A stretch of 64,000 nt of DNA from Sitta carolinensis (lineage: Eukaryota > Chordata > Aves > Passeriformes > Sittidae). Numbering within the stretch: position 1 is the stretch's first letter; each line of letters opens with the position of its first letter. Under the pieces are notes generated by a model. That model searched no databases. It saw only the letters and a list, made by a program, of their open reading frames with translations, and was not told where the DNA came from. A program made the translations under genes and the position numbers. The stretch is from the NCBI GenBank assembly GCA_032173965.1, contig CM063294.1, positions 4,138,452 through 4,202,451 on the forward strand. Direction: 5' to 3'. Below are positions 37,861-49,223 of the stretch, in pieces.

Positions 37861-38934
37861 GTAAGAAACACGTGCTTTCAATGTCAGGAAAACTGCATGA
37901 CTCTCTCTGCACTATGCTGTTGGTGGAACATAAAGAAATGGTATTTGGAGGGAGGGGGGAAAAAACAACACCAAACCCCAGAACCTTCTGTAATTTGAAT
38001 TTGGAAAGCATTTCACAGTGGACACTGCTGCCAATAAATGTTCATAAAGAGGTGCCTGAGAAGCCCCTTGCTCTGCAGGACCCCGAGAGGACAAAACTCT
38101 CACGCAGGCTGCTGCAGTTTCACTTGGCAGATTTATCTGTAAAGGTCATTAGCAGGGGAGACCCATTAATTTGGGCTAGATGAGGCAGTATTTATAATGC
38201 TAAGGCAGTATTTGTAATGCTAAGGCAGTGACAATTTGCATGGCTGTTTCTTCTATGAACAGTCATGCAGGTAGAGACACAGCTAGACTTTGCTCTGTAA
38301 ATTGCTCCCTGAAATACGCAGGAGTGAAATGTCCTGCCTGAACTATTTATCAGGAATTTTCAAATGCTGTTGGAATTAGCTGTGCAGATACTCCAGTCCA
38401 ATGGGCTGAGCAACCTCAAACAAAAACAACATGGAGAAAAAACTGGAATCCTTTGTTTTAAGAGTGTTTTTTATTTGGAAACATCTCTGATTTTGCTTTT
38501 CTAGGGAGTTAATAACAAAACAAAATGTTCTGGTTGAGCCTAAAAGACTTTTTAAAATGAAAAATGAAATTTTGTTCTAGTAGCTGTCAGTATGATGAGC
38601 ATATGGAAGTGGGGTGCCTGGAATATATTGCAAAACAAGTTGGAACAGTAAATATTCAGCAGTGCTTGTATCATTTATTCATTTGTTCTTTTCATTGAAT
38701 GGTACATACTGGAAATATTCCTTAATATTTCTGAGTCTGAGGCTTTTTAGGGGAGTCTGATGTGCTTTTCCTTTAGAGCTCATTCAGAATTGGTCAGAAA
38801 ATACACCAGTTGATAATATATGACTTTTCAATTGCTTCAAGCATTTTGCTGTGCAGATACTATGTAATCTTTTCAAAAAGGCATTTTTCTCAATTCACAC
38901 ATGTAAATTACATTTTCTCTGTGTGTTTCTTCAG
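37861..38934 (+). other. SLIT3: Intron between exons g and h
   Basis: This 1.1 kb intron contains a 20 bp tandem repeat of about 2.5 copies at 38181-38230. Nothing else was recognised. Confidence 0.85.
38181..38230. repeat. 20 bp tandem repeat, about 2.5 copies
   Basis: The unit is TAAGGCAGTATTTGTAATGC. The first copy (38181-38200) differs at a few bases, and a third copy is cut after TAAGGCAGT. It is a minisatellite-like intronic repeat. Confidence 0.85.
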
Positions 38935-39006
38935 CGATTTGAGTAACAACAGCATCAGTGTATTGGCCAATCACACCTTCAGCAACATGACTCAGTTATC
39001 AACGCT
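38935..39006 (+). CDS. SLIT3: SLIT3 exon h: second LRR of D4
   Basis: The exon has 72 nt, exactly one 24-residue repeat, in phase 2 at both ends. The acceptor is TTTCTTCAG, ending at 38934, and the donor is GTAAGT at 39007. The product is DLSNNSISVLANHTFSNM followed by TQLSTL. Two potential N-glycosylation sequons, NHT and NMT, lie five residues apart; the second is conserved in SLITs as far as I recall. It is only 181 bp from exon i, the shortest intron in the window. The frame is intact. Confidence 0.97.
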
Positions 39007-39187
39007 GTAAGTAGCCCAAAGTTTGGATAACAGCTTTAATTGCTTTTCCAACACCATCTAAGCTGTTGAGCAATTAGTGTATCTCTCGTTGCTAAAGCAT
39101 GTGGCTTTCCATGTTTCTCTGTGGTTGAATTAGCAGTGAAACAAGCAAAGCCAACACAGAGTTGTGACTGTGTTTTCCCCTCTCCAG

Positions 39188-39259
39188 CATCCTGAGCTAC
39201 AACCGCCTGCGGTGCATCCCTGTGCACGCCTTCTCCGGGCTCCGGGCCCTGCGAGTGCT
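39188..39259 (+). CDS. SLIT3: SLIT3 exon i: third LRR of D4
   Basis: The exon has 72 nt in phase 2 at both ends. The acceptor is CCCCTCTCCAG, ending at 39187, and the donor is GTAAGT at 39260. The product is [18 protein letters not shown] followed by RALRVL, one [14 protein letters not shown] is shared by SLIT2 and SLIT3, and VHAF is the SLIT3 form. The 181 bp intron between h and i means the two repeats probably behave as one splicing neighbourhood. The exon is moderately GC-rich. The frame is intact. Confidence 0.97.
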
Positions 39260-41278
39260 GTAAGTGCAGCTGGGGCAGGGAGGGCTCGGTGGGCAGGTGG
39301 GCAGGAATTTTCACATAATAACATCACTGTATTCGTGTTCTGGTGCAGTTTGTGTGGTGGAGGCCAGAGCAGGTGAGTGCTAAAGACACAATTTCACGTT
39401 TGCAGGAGGAGTGGCTTTGCTCTGAAAGCTCGGGTACAGGAACTAGCATGAAAACGGGTCTCCAAAACCCTTCACTGAGTCTGTTTCTTTTGCCTGAACA
39501 ATGTTTGGGTCCCCCACAGGAAAGAACTTTTCTCTTAGTCTCTATGCACTAGGTCATAGAGTGTGAGTTTCCATTGGATGCTTCAGCAAAAGCATCTTTA
39601 TGGAAATTTGTGCATTTTCAGAATATTTTCTATTGATTCAGATTTACGCAGGCAAGCTAGAATGTGATCTGAAGGGAAGTTAGAAGCCCCCACACTAAAT
39701 CAGTGAGTAAAATGAGGCCAGTGGCTGGGCACCAGTATTGCTGAAATGCCCATCTCAAATGTCCTTAAGTGGTGAATAAAATTACACCTCGTGTTGAGTG
39801 GGGGCCTGCTCAGAGATATCTATGTGTGGTTTATTTCCTGGGAGGTCCTTTTCTGCACTCTTCCTTTCTTTGTAGTGTAGCTGCTTTCAGCAGCTTTCTG
39901 GATTAAACCATTTGTTTACAATCTCTTGTGAAAGTCATCTTTGCACTGTCTCAGGGTGTGGGCTGTTCCTCACAGCAAGAGCCTCCTCCCAGCTTTGCTC
40001 AGGCTTCTGCAGGGCTGGCTCCTGCTTCTGTCTGGTGTTCACTGCCACTCACCATCAGAAACAAACCCTGGGTGGGGTCTGTGGGCCCCTGGCCCCAGGT
40101 GCAGCTGCCAGGGAGGTGGGGAAGGCACCTTCCTCCCCATGGCCCAGGAACACGGGAGGGGCACCATGACTTGCACAGCAGCCAGAGGGGAAAGGTTAAA
40201 AGGCTTCTCTCTGCTGAGTTTGTTCAGTGTGCTGAAGGAGAAAGAGCTCCAAACACTCAAAGCTCAGGACAGAGGAGCTGAAGATTGTCCTGAGTGCTTT
40301 GAAACTTCACACTGATATTTTCCATTAAAAAAAAAAATAAATTAGATGACGTTCAGATGCAGAAGTTTGTGTAAATTTAAAGAGCAGTGGTTGCTGTGCA
40401 CTGAGTCCATAAATGTGGAATCAAAGTGTCAGCATGGGCAGGACTGGGACTGTGGAAGCAATAAAGCGAAGCTGCTTGGCTGAGACCTTTCACTGTGGTT
40501 TCAGTGGTAGAACGGATATCTCAGTTTCAACTTCCCAAATTACAAGACAGCTTTGGATTCCCACTTTTCATTAGTAAAAACAAGAAAGATACGTGATTTG
40601 GATTTGTTGTTCCAAGTTTGGCTTGGGATCCTGATTTCTAGTGCACTAGGATGGTCACATTTGAGCTGTTACATGAGTCCTGAAATTCAGCCACAGATTA
40701 ATATATTCTGTTTCATGGCCAAATAAATTATTCCATATGGAGCTGTCTTCTGGCCTGCTTCTGATATGCAAGCTAGCTTGATTAAAGCTCGTGTGGGGCT
40801 CTCTACCCTGAATTACAGTGCAGATAAACCATGCCTCCCTCTTTCCAATAGCTACAATTTGTCTTTTCACTTCTGTTCTTTCAGGCCACATATGGGCAGA
40901 AACAGAGGGCAGTATTTTAATGACAACTGTTGCTTTTTGACTTTTTAAAATGATCTGCTAATCAAAAAGAATCTTTCTCCTTCAAGGGAGAAAACCCCCC
41001 CCTGCCTTGCACAGAGCAGTGAAATGAAACCTAAATGAGAATCTCTGCCTCTGCTCCCTGCATTTGGAAGCCTCCAGATTGATTTGATTTATTATGGCCC
41101 ACAAAACTCTGGTATCAGCTACAACTTTTGCCACGTGTCATCACTGTTGCTACTAAAAATCAATTCTCCAAAGAGAAAATGGTTTCCAAGAGACAATATG
41201 AAATCTGTTATTGTCAGTTTTTTATTATCCATGCTCTCAGGGGAACTTAAAAGAGAAAACATCAGCAAAACAATTTCC

Positions 41279-41324
<46 letters not shown>

Positions 41325-44300
41325 AAGGAATATAGGGGTCTCATTGGCTGTGCATGCCTTTGAAGGTAGCAGAGCCTTCTCATAAAGGTCTTCCAAATTC
41401 CTTATGTTTTCTGTATTTTTTGCCTCTATAGTACATACAGTAAATAAGTGCTTTGACAATCAGAATAGTCATGGCTGTATGATGCACTTGGCCTTTGACA
41501 AATATTTCATTCTGAGCTCTCTTTCTCAGATTTTTCAGCACAAGCCCAAGTGAGAAAACTGCAGAGTCAACATGTTTATGTTTAAGCCTTAATATCTATC
41601 AGTGTTTACACAATCAGGTCTTTAATCTCAGCCTTCACATGGTTCATCCATAACAGCAGCCAAAGGGTGCTGGGGAGCACAGGACATAAAGTCTGGAGAA
41701 TTTTTTCAATAAGCAGAAGTTGATATCAGTAGGTTTGTGAGCCAAAGCTTTTACAGAGAAAAGTTGTGGATTTTTTTTCTGTTAATTTGTCCAAAGCTAG
41801 TCTTCTTAAAAACTAAATATAAACAGATTAAGGAAGCTGAGATTGAGACAAATTGTAAGTATTGGAACTCTCTGGATGACCTGAACAGATTATTTTAAAG
41901 ATTATTGTGTAATCACATATTTTTATATGTGACTTAGTTAAGAGGCAAAGTCCAAAAATCAAAATACTTTCTAAGGTCTCTAAATAATTGTCCATGTTAT
42001 AGTTAGGGGAAAAAGGGATAAAATGACCTACTGAATATTCTATGAACAGATACTTCAGTTTTACTGCAAACTGGTGGAGATTTCCTGCAGTTCAAAGTTC
42101 AGGCAAACAGTAATATGCATGACAATAAAGCCATCACCAAGAATCTTTGGGCACAAAGTTTTTGCAATACACTTTCATTGTTGGGTACTGCACTGATTTG
42201 ACCTAACAGAAGCATCTGGCTGTTTCTTTATGATTTTTTTTTTTTTTAATCAGGGAATGATTCCTTTTATTTATCCAGTCAATTTGTAAAAGCTCTGCTG
42301 TTGTGAGTTGAAGCAGTGACACTGTGGCTTTCCCTGCCAGCTGAGCTGTGCTGGTTCCTGCAGGGTTTGGCTCCCCTGGGGGTTCCTGTAGGTTTTTGCC
42401 CCATGGGATGTGGCTCTGTGAGCTTCAGGCACATTTCTGTCTTCACAAAAACACATCCCCCTCGTGTCTGCAGTAATCCAGTGCTGTGGACATGGGGCTG
42501 GCAGGCAGGCATGGGAAGGGTTTGTACAAGAAAAACAACCAGAAAAGCCCAGCCCGAAAGGATATGTTGAATTAATTTCCTTCCCTGAAGACAGGAATAA
42601 CTTAGTGAGATCCCATGTAGAAGGGAGTTTTGATTTCAAGAATTCTGTTACTCTGTCCTCCATAGGAGACAAACATCCCCTTAAATCCATACCCCTGCTG
42701 TTTCTGGAGTTCAGACAAGAGGATCCCTAGAATTTGTGCTTTTGAGGGAGATTACAAACATCAGTGTGTGTGTGCTTTAACTGCCCTAATGTGAAAGATT
42801 TTATTTGACCATTTGCTTATGAAGAGTTTCAGTATAAAAATGTGTTCCTGATGTTGATCCAAGAGGAAAGATTTTGTTGCACTGTTGAATTCTCTTGCCG
42901 CTATTTATTATTGTGAGATTTAAGGGGGGTTTAGCATTTGTCATTTCATTTTAGTTGCAGGAGTGATGATGTTGCAGACATGATCTTTTTATTAAAATGC
43001 AGGCACTTAGATCCATGAAACACCTCAGTGTTTGGGACATGTAATAAAGCCAATCCTTCTAAGGTTTTTATTTGATGGGTTTAGCTTCTTACAGATAAAT
43101 GGCTATGTCATTCTTCAGCTTCTCTTGGATGTTTCCAATACGCCTAGAAAACAAAATGTACTCCTTCACAGGATAAATGTGACTAATACAGCCCAAAGAT
43201 TAATATACATTGTCTGTTTACAGAGAATTGTCTTGCAATTTAAAAGACCAGCAATAAGTCCATTAGGAGCAAATAAATGTGGTCATTTCATTGACCATTT
43301 TTGATGACAGGTGGTTGACTAAGCCTCCTCACACCAACAAAACACTTGTTTGATAGCTGTGGGGTTTGTCTCACTTGGTCACTCTGTACAGAATTAGTGA
43401 GTGTTTTATCTGGAGTTACCATGTGGGAGCTCATCTCCTTCCTGTTCCTGTTCAGATTAATTTCTTAGAGGTGCACTCTTATATATGGCAAGTTATTATT
43501 AGTAGTTAAAACCAAGGGAAGGCTTAAAGGAAAATTTCAGGATCAGGATGTTGAAAGGGCATCATGTACATCCTGGTGCAGCTGACAGTGGTGTTAGGGA
43601 AGAAAGGTTGCGAAAAACAAATGCTTTGGTTTTCACTTGGGGCTGTTGTCTGTTTCCATGGGTTGAGATTTGGATTGTTTTAAACCCAGTGTTCCAAAAA
43701 TATGTACACTCACAGAAATAAAAACTGTGATTGCTGTGTCAGCAAATCACCAGGTAAGTTGGAAAATAAATGACTCGAGGGCAAGAGCTGCTCCAAAACA
43801 CACAGCAGCTTTCTGTTTTCCACCCTCCTCTGCCATGTCTGGAGCACTGACAGTAATTCCCGTTTATGCCTCCCTGTGTAACCCATGCACAAATGTATTT
43901 CTCAGCAAAGAGATGAAGTGGGTGCTTAAATTGTCCTGGAAACAGTGGAGAACCCTGTCGTTCCTTTCAGGGGTCCTGAAAATACTGCTAAAAAATGATA
44001 GTTTCTTTGCACAGGGTAAATAATGTCCTAAAACAACTGATTTCAGGTGCTTTCCTTGGTAGCACAGAGAGGTGTTTTCTACTGCAGGAACAGGAAGGTG
44101 TGGCTGTGTTTACCCTCAGGGACTCTTGCTCTCTCTCCTAGGATCTCTCTGAAGTCAATACTTAATTTAACTTTCGCCGTTCTTATTTCCCCTGCTCTCT
44201 TTTTGCTGTGCTTCTGGCTGATGGGATTCTGTAAGAGAACACAGTGGGTCTGCATGTGAGGCTCTACTTGTCATCAGTACGCTTTTAATAGCATAAATGG

Positions 44301-44520
44301 TATGTCACCTTTTTAATTTATAGCAGCACTCACCAACAGTTCTGATTGCATCATTGCTTTAAATGCCAACACCTGGAGGCAGAAGTGATGAAGCATGGGA
44401 GTTCAGGAGTTGTGAAACTCACAGAAACTCTCAAAGAATCGAAATTAAATTCCCTTTTTAAGCATCGATTCCTTCACAAAGTACTGTGGTTTGATACCTT
44501 GCTGCTTCTCCCCCTTCTAG
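39260..44520 (+). other. SLIT3: Intron between exons i and j
   Basis: This 5.3 kb intron contains a T40 run at 41281-41320 and a T14 run at 42234-42247. Nothing else was recognised. The acceptor is CCCCCTTCTAG. Confidence 0.85.
41281..41320. repeat. T40 homopolymer
   Basis: An uninterrupted run of 40 T lies between ATTTCCAC and ATAAAAGG. It has no recognisable retroposon body, and its exact length is unreliable. Confidence 0.9.
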
Positions 44521-44592
44521 GACACTCCATGGAAATGATATTTCCAGTGTTCCTGAGGGTTCTTTCAATGACCTGGTGTCCCTGTCCCATCT
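44521..44592 (+). CDS. SLIT3: SLIT3 exon j: fourth LRR of D4
   Basis: The exon has 72 nt in phase 2 at both ends. The acceptor is CCCTTCTAG, ending at 44520, and the donor is GTAAGT at 44593. The product is [18 protein letters not shown] followed by VSLSHL, one [16 protein letters not shown] is the SLIT3 form (DISVVPEGAFNDL in SLIT2). It is the last complete repeat before the D4 C-cap. The frame is intact. Confidence 0.97.
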
Positions 44593-47441
44593 GTAAGTAC
44601 TTCTGCCTGGCTTCATCTCTTTGATTGATGGTTTCAGAGTTGTAAAACAGCACATATTGGTGGGATTGTATAGCTTTTTTGTTATTCCTGCTCACTTTTC
44701 ATAATGTGCTCGGGATATTCATAGTGCATTTGTTCAAAGGAAATTTTAAAAATGCTAGAACCTGTTGTTATTAGTTATAAAAATATTTTCTTAAGGAAAA
44801 CCAAATGAGCAAGTGTGACAGTTTTCTCTGCTGTGGACTTTGTGTTTAAGGTTTTCTTTCAGCATTGTCAGTGTGAAATGCTGAGTATATTATGATTTGA
44901 GAGTGAGACAGGAAACCTCCCACAAAGAGCAAATATTAAGCAAATGTGAATTCTTTGCTTAATAAGTGTCATATGTTTTGCATACTGGAACATTGTCAGT
45001 ATGTGGACTTGTTGATGAATCACTACTACAAACATATATTTAATCACATGGAAATTGGTCATTTCACAGCATTAATACTTCATTCCATAGTTTGCAAAAA
45101 TTATTAGGCATTTCAGCTTTTGGGGAAATTACTGTTGTACCTGGTAGAGGGCCAGGAGACTTTCAAATGCAGTTTAGTTGATGAAAGAGCAATGCAGTGG
45201 CTCCAAACTAAACTTGAGAAAATGCTTTTTCACTGAGATAGTGTGTGATAGTTCACACGATAAGATAATTGATGTAGGAAAAGCAGTTCTGTGCAGCAGG
45301 TTTCTTGATTACTGCCCTCAGTTAATCAGGGCTGGGCATGTCTTGGGCCCTCTGTGAAGTGAGTGTTTTCACGGGCTGACACAGATGTTTTCTGCCCTGA
45401 TGCTGAGGTACAGCAGATATGTGTGCATTTAACATAGGTTTATATCTATTTATTGTCTCTTTTTAACCTTTAATATGTCCTCCAGAACACTTCCCTGAAC
45501 ACCAGATTCAGATTGTATTTAGGTATTTTCTGGATAGCAAATACATCCCTGGCAGCTTTCTGTCTCTGTTCCTCTATGGACAGTAAAAGATAAAAATATC
45601 TCAGATTGCTAGGGACAGAAATCATGAGAGCAACTTGGGCAACTTGAGCAGAGAAATAATCTCTGTTTCCAGCTTACACCTTTGGGATCATTGGTTTTGC
45701 ACGTTTGCTTTTCCTGTTCCCAGTTTAGTCAGGTCATTTTGTGTGTTTGGGGTTGAAAGTCTGGCTGAGCTGAAGCCCTGTACCTGCCTTTGGAAGTGCA
45801 GTGACACCTTCCATACTGGGAATCTGGCTGCTGGGGGTATTTTCAGAACTCAAGGAATAAATGTAGAGTGTCCCATTTGTTTGGATTTCCCTCAGGGTTT
45901 ACATTAAATGAAGTGGAGATCCAATTTTCCTGGGTAAACTGTTCCACCTTAGGGAGTGATAAAACCCCCTCTAGCCCAATACAATCTCTGCAGTCTTTCT
46001 GTTCAGATATATGTGCTGCCAGAAATGTAAAATACACAAAGACCAAATGAACAGTAATAAATAGGATCCATAAAACAAATAAGGCCTGTCTGGGGTGTAA
46101 TTTGCACAGTTGAGCAGTTGAATTTTACAGTGCAATTGTGCTCTCCAGTTTCTTAAAGAGGGTCCTGAAACTTTGAGCAGCCACAATGAATTTTCTCTTC
46201 ACGTGCCCAAAAAAAGATGTGCATACTCAAAACATAATTGAAAATAAATGCATTTTGAGCCCCTCCTGATACCCAGATCTTCAAGGAGAAAGCATGTATT
46301 TGGAGTCAGTTTGAAAATCATACAAGGACTTGCTACCCATCAAACTCTTAAAGGCATGGGAGAACAGAAATTTGTTTTAACTGTGCAAGGTGTGTGGCTG
46401 AGGGTGGGATTGGTGTTTGGCCGGGGAGAGCTGAGTTCCAGGGTGTGGGGAGGATGATCAGCCCAAGCCTTCTGTGGCAGGACAAAGGGGACATCAAACT
46501 GGCTTTTAGAATTGCAGAGAGATATTTGTGCAGCACATTCAAAACTATTGATTTTAGTCAGAGTCTTTGGCAGTAGTTTTGAGTTGGTCTGTAACTGGAA
46601 GAACAGAAGTGAAATCTCTCTGGTCCAGTCATGTTCTCCATAGCTGTGTAAAGCATACAGGACCATTTTCACCAAATTCCCTTTATGTTGTGGACATCAT
46701 CTCACTGGCATGGAAATACCATAACAAACTATGTCACTTTAGCTCACTGAATTTGCAGTTTTGAATGTGCTGTGCACTGCTTTTGTTTAATATTTATTAC
46801 TTTATTTAGTTGAGTCACATAATTGTCTGTTTAAGCCATGACTCTACTGACATTTTTAGTCCAGGGCAGTGATAAGAATGCTACAGCACTACTGTAGGAT
46901 CGTGTATAATGTTATTAAAAAGAACCCAAAATCTGCTGGGATGGAACTGGGACCTTCCCAGTTAGGCCAGTCCCTGCTGTCCTCACCATTCCCTGGTTCA
47001 GTGTCCCAAGCACTGCCACACACACTGACCCCGTGGCACTCCAGGGATTCCACAAACCCTGGGGAACAGCTGGTGTGGAGTACAGCAGGTTTTCCAACAT
47101 ATCGCCCATAAACAGCTCAGATTGCTAATCTTCCTGAATTATCTTCTCTTTACTCAAATTTTTATTAACTGTCTGTAAAAATAAGTTGTCCCTTCCTCTT
47201 TTTTCAACATTATCATGGATAGATTTATTTTAATTGGTTTTATTCGGAGTTGCTCCTAAACAAAATAAGTGTCTGAACAGAAATCTGCTCAACATTTTGA
47301 AAATGCTGCTGGTGGTATTTCCTTACAGCAGAAGATATTTTTACCTTCTGGAAATATTTTGCTGTAATAGGCAAAGAAATTGAGAAAGTATGGTAGAACT
47401 CATGAATGAAAATATGATAATTATCTCTAGTTCCTAGAAAT

Positions 47442-47483
<42 letters not shown>

Positions 47484-49059
47484 CCCAAACCAAACTAAAC
47501 TATACTCAAAAAAATAAGAAAGAAAAAAAAAAAAAAAAAAAAAAAAAAAAGCAAAAACTCCCAAACAAAGCACAAACCACAAACAAGTGTGGAAGAATAC
47601 ATTTCTGAAGTTGTCAACAAGATTATTAGTAATCATCTCTAGTGACTGTAGAGCAGCTTTATTTCTAATGTAATTTATAAATATTAATTAACATGGTAAC
47701 AAGCTTTCTGCTGTCCTCCCACTCACATCTTGTACATGGCAGTTTCTCAACACTAAACATTTCTCAGCTTTCACTGCTGCGTTTTGTTTGACCTTGGACA
47801 AGTGAGCCAGTTGATCACAGTTCCAGGGTCAAAAAGTCAACCCAGTAGTTTTTTTCCATTGTAAGCAATGGATTTACAGGAGGAGTGGATGGCTATTTTT
47901 AATGCTGAGCTGCAGTACACATTTAATTTTGATGAATGAGCTCCAGACAGGGTTTGAACCCTTGAACTCTCATTATGAATCTGTCTAGGGCACAGTGGGT
48001 TCATTAGTCACTCCAATAGAAATGTATCAACAAATTTACTGAGGTTTCTATCTTAATATCCTGCCTGATATGTCTTTAGTTGAAAGAAGCTTGAGTTTAC
48101 AGTACCATCTTAAAAATAGTTTATAGCATATGCAGAAATTTTAAAGTCTTAAAACCTATTTGAATCATTGGTTTCTTTAGTGTCTCTTCCTTGTGCTATT
48201 CTTTATTTAGTTTATTTTCCTTTCTTGTCAATTCAGGTGTTGTACAGCTGAAGTCTTACGTAGACTTTGAGCAAAATAAATACAGACTTTCCACATGCAT
48301 TTCTTCACATTTTTTAACAATTAGTTGTCCTCAAACTGACTTTTCTGAAGTGTGAACTTTGTTTGTAATTGACTGATTGCCTGAAAAGTCGCTTTCTTTA
48401 AGAGAAAGAAAAGTACAAATTAGTCGAGGTAGCACCTAAATTTAAGGTATAAAGATTGGTTTTCTTTTGGATAGATGTCCATGAATAAAGGAAAAATTCT
48501 CAGAATTTTAAATTCACTATATAAATGCATATTCTTCAACTGTTTGACCTAACTCAGATGATGGGTCAAGCAGCAAATGTGTTTTCAAAGTCATGAATAA
48601 ACTTAGCAGACCCCGGGTTGCAGTTTGGAAAATGGAGATATCTTCTGCATATGTGTCTCATCTGGTGAGGGGTCATTAATGTGAGTCATCAGATCCAAAC
48701 TAAATTACACAATTCAGTGTTAGAATACGCTCAGGAAGGACAGAGAATTAAAGGGAATCAATGTAATAAATTTGATGAAAGCAATATGTCTGGTGAAATA
48801 GCTCAAGCTCAATTGTTTGAAAAAGGGATTTCTTCTCAGGTATGTGTACAACTTCCCTATCTAATGATGGGAAGAAAGGAGGAGAGCAGGAATAAATGTA
48901 AAAACCTTCCTGAATACTCATCAGATCTTTGCCACGTTGGGAAACAAACCATCCCTGTAGGACCGTCGAACAAACCCGCGAGACGCGTGCGCCGCGGGGA
49001 GGTCGGAGCCGTTTGTTCTCTGTGCCAATTAACCTGTGCTCATTGCTTTGCACCACGAG
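44593..49059 (+). other. SLIT3: Intron between exons j and k
   Basis: This 4.5 kb intron contains an A-rich block at 47449-47550. Its last ~100 bases are CpG-dense (48961-49012). It ends in CACCACGAG, a weak acceptor with G at -3. No other element was recognised. Confidence 0.85.
47449..47550. repeat. A-rich block with two long A homopolymers
   Basis: An A32 run (47449-47480) and an A28 run (47523-47550) flank about 42 bases of A-rich sequence with ACCAAACTAAACTATAC. It may be a decayed retroposon tail or expanded simple sequence. Confidence 0.85.
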
Positions 49060-49223
49060 GGCTCTGGGCACCAACCCCCTGCACTGCGACTGCCACCTGC
49101 GCTGGCTCTCCGAGTGGGTGAAGGCGGGCTACAAGGAGCCGGGGATCGCCCGCTGCCGCGGCCCCGAAGCCATGGTGGACAGGCTGCTGCTCACCACGCC
49201 CACGCACCACTTCCAGTGCAAAG
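48961..49223. other. CpG-dense block over the exon k acceptor and exon k
   Basis: I count 11 CpG in 48961-49012 and 12 in exon k, while the neighbouring intron is AT-rich and CpG-poor. It is too short for a classical CpG island. Local GC-biased gene conversion or an unmethylated internal element are possible explanations, but neither is shown by the sequence. Confidence 0.6.
49060..49223 (+). CDS. SLIT3: SLIT3 exon k: LRR C-cap of D4
   Basis: The exon has 164 nt, phase 2 in and phase 1 out (AAA G before GTAGGA at 49224). The product is [20 protein letters not shown], then [27 protein letters not shown] and THHFQCK, with the four LRRCT cysteines. [12 protein letters not shown] is nearly invariant in SLIT3. 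The exon mirrors the D3 cap exon in length and phase. The acceptor is unusual, CACCACGAG, with a broken pyrimidine tract and G at -3; no better AG lies nearby in frame. The frame also stays open upstream and past the donor (48929-49390), so intron retention would add about 55 residues and then stop. The reading frame itself is intact and GC-rich. Confidence 0.95.
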
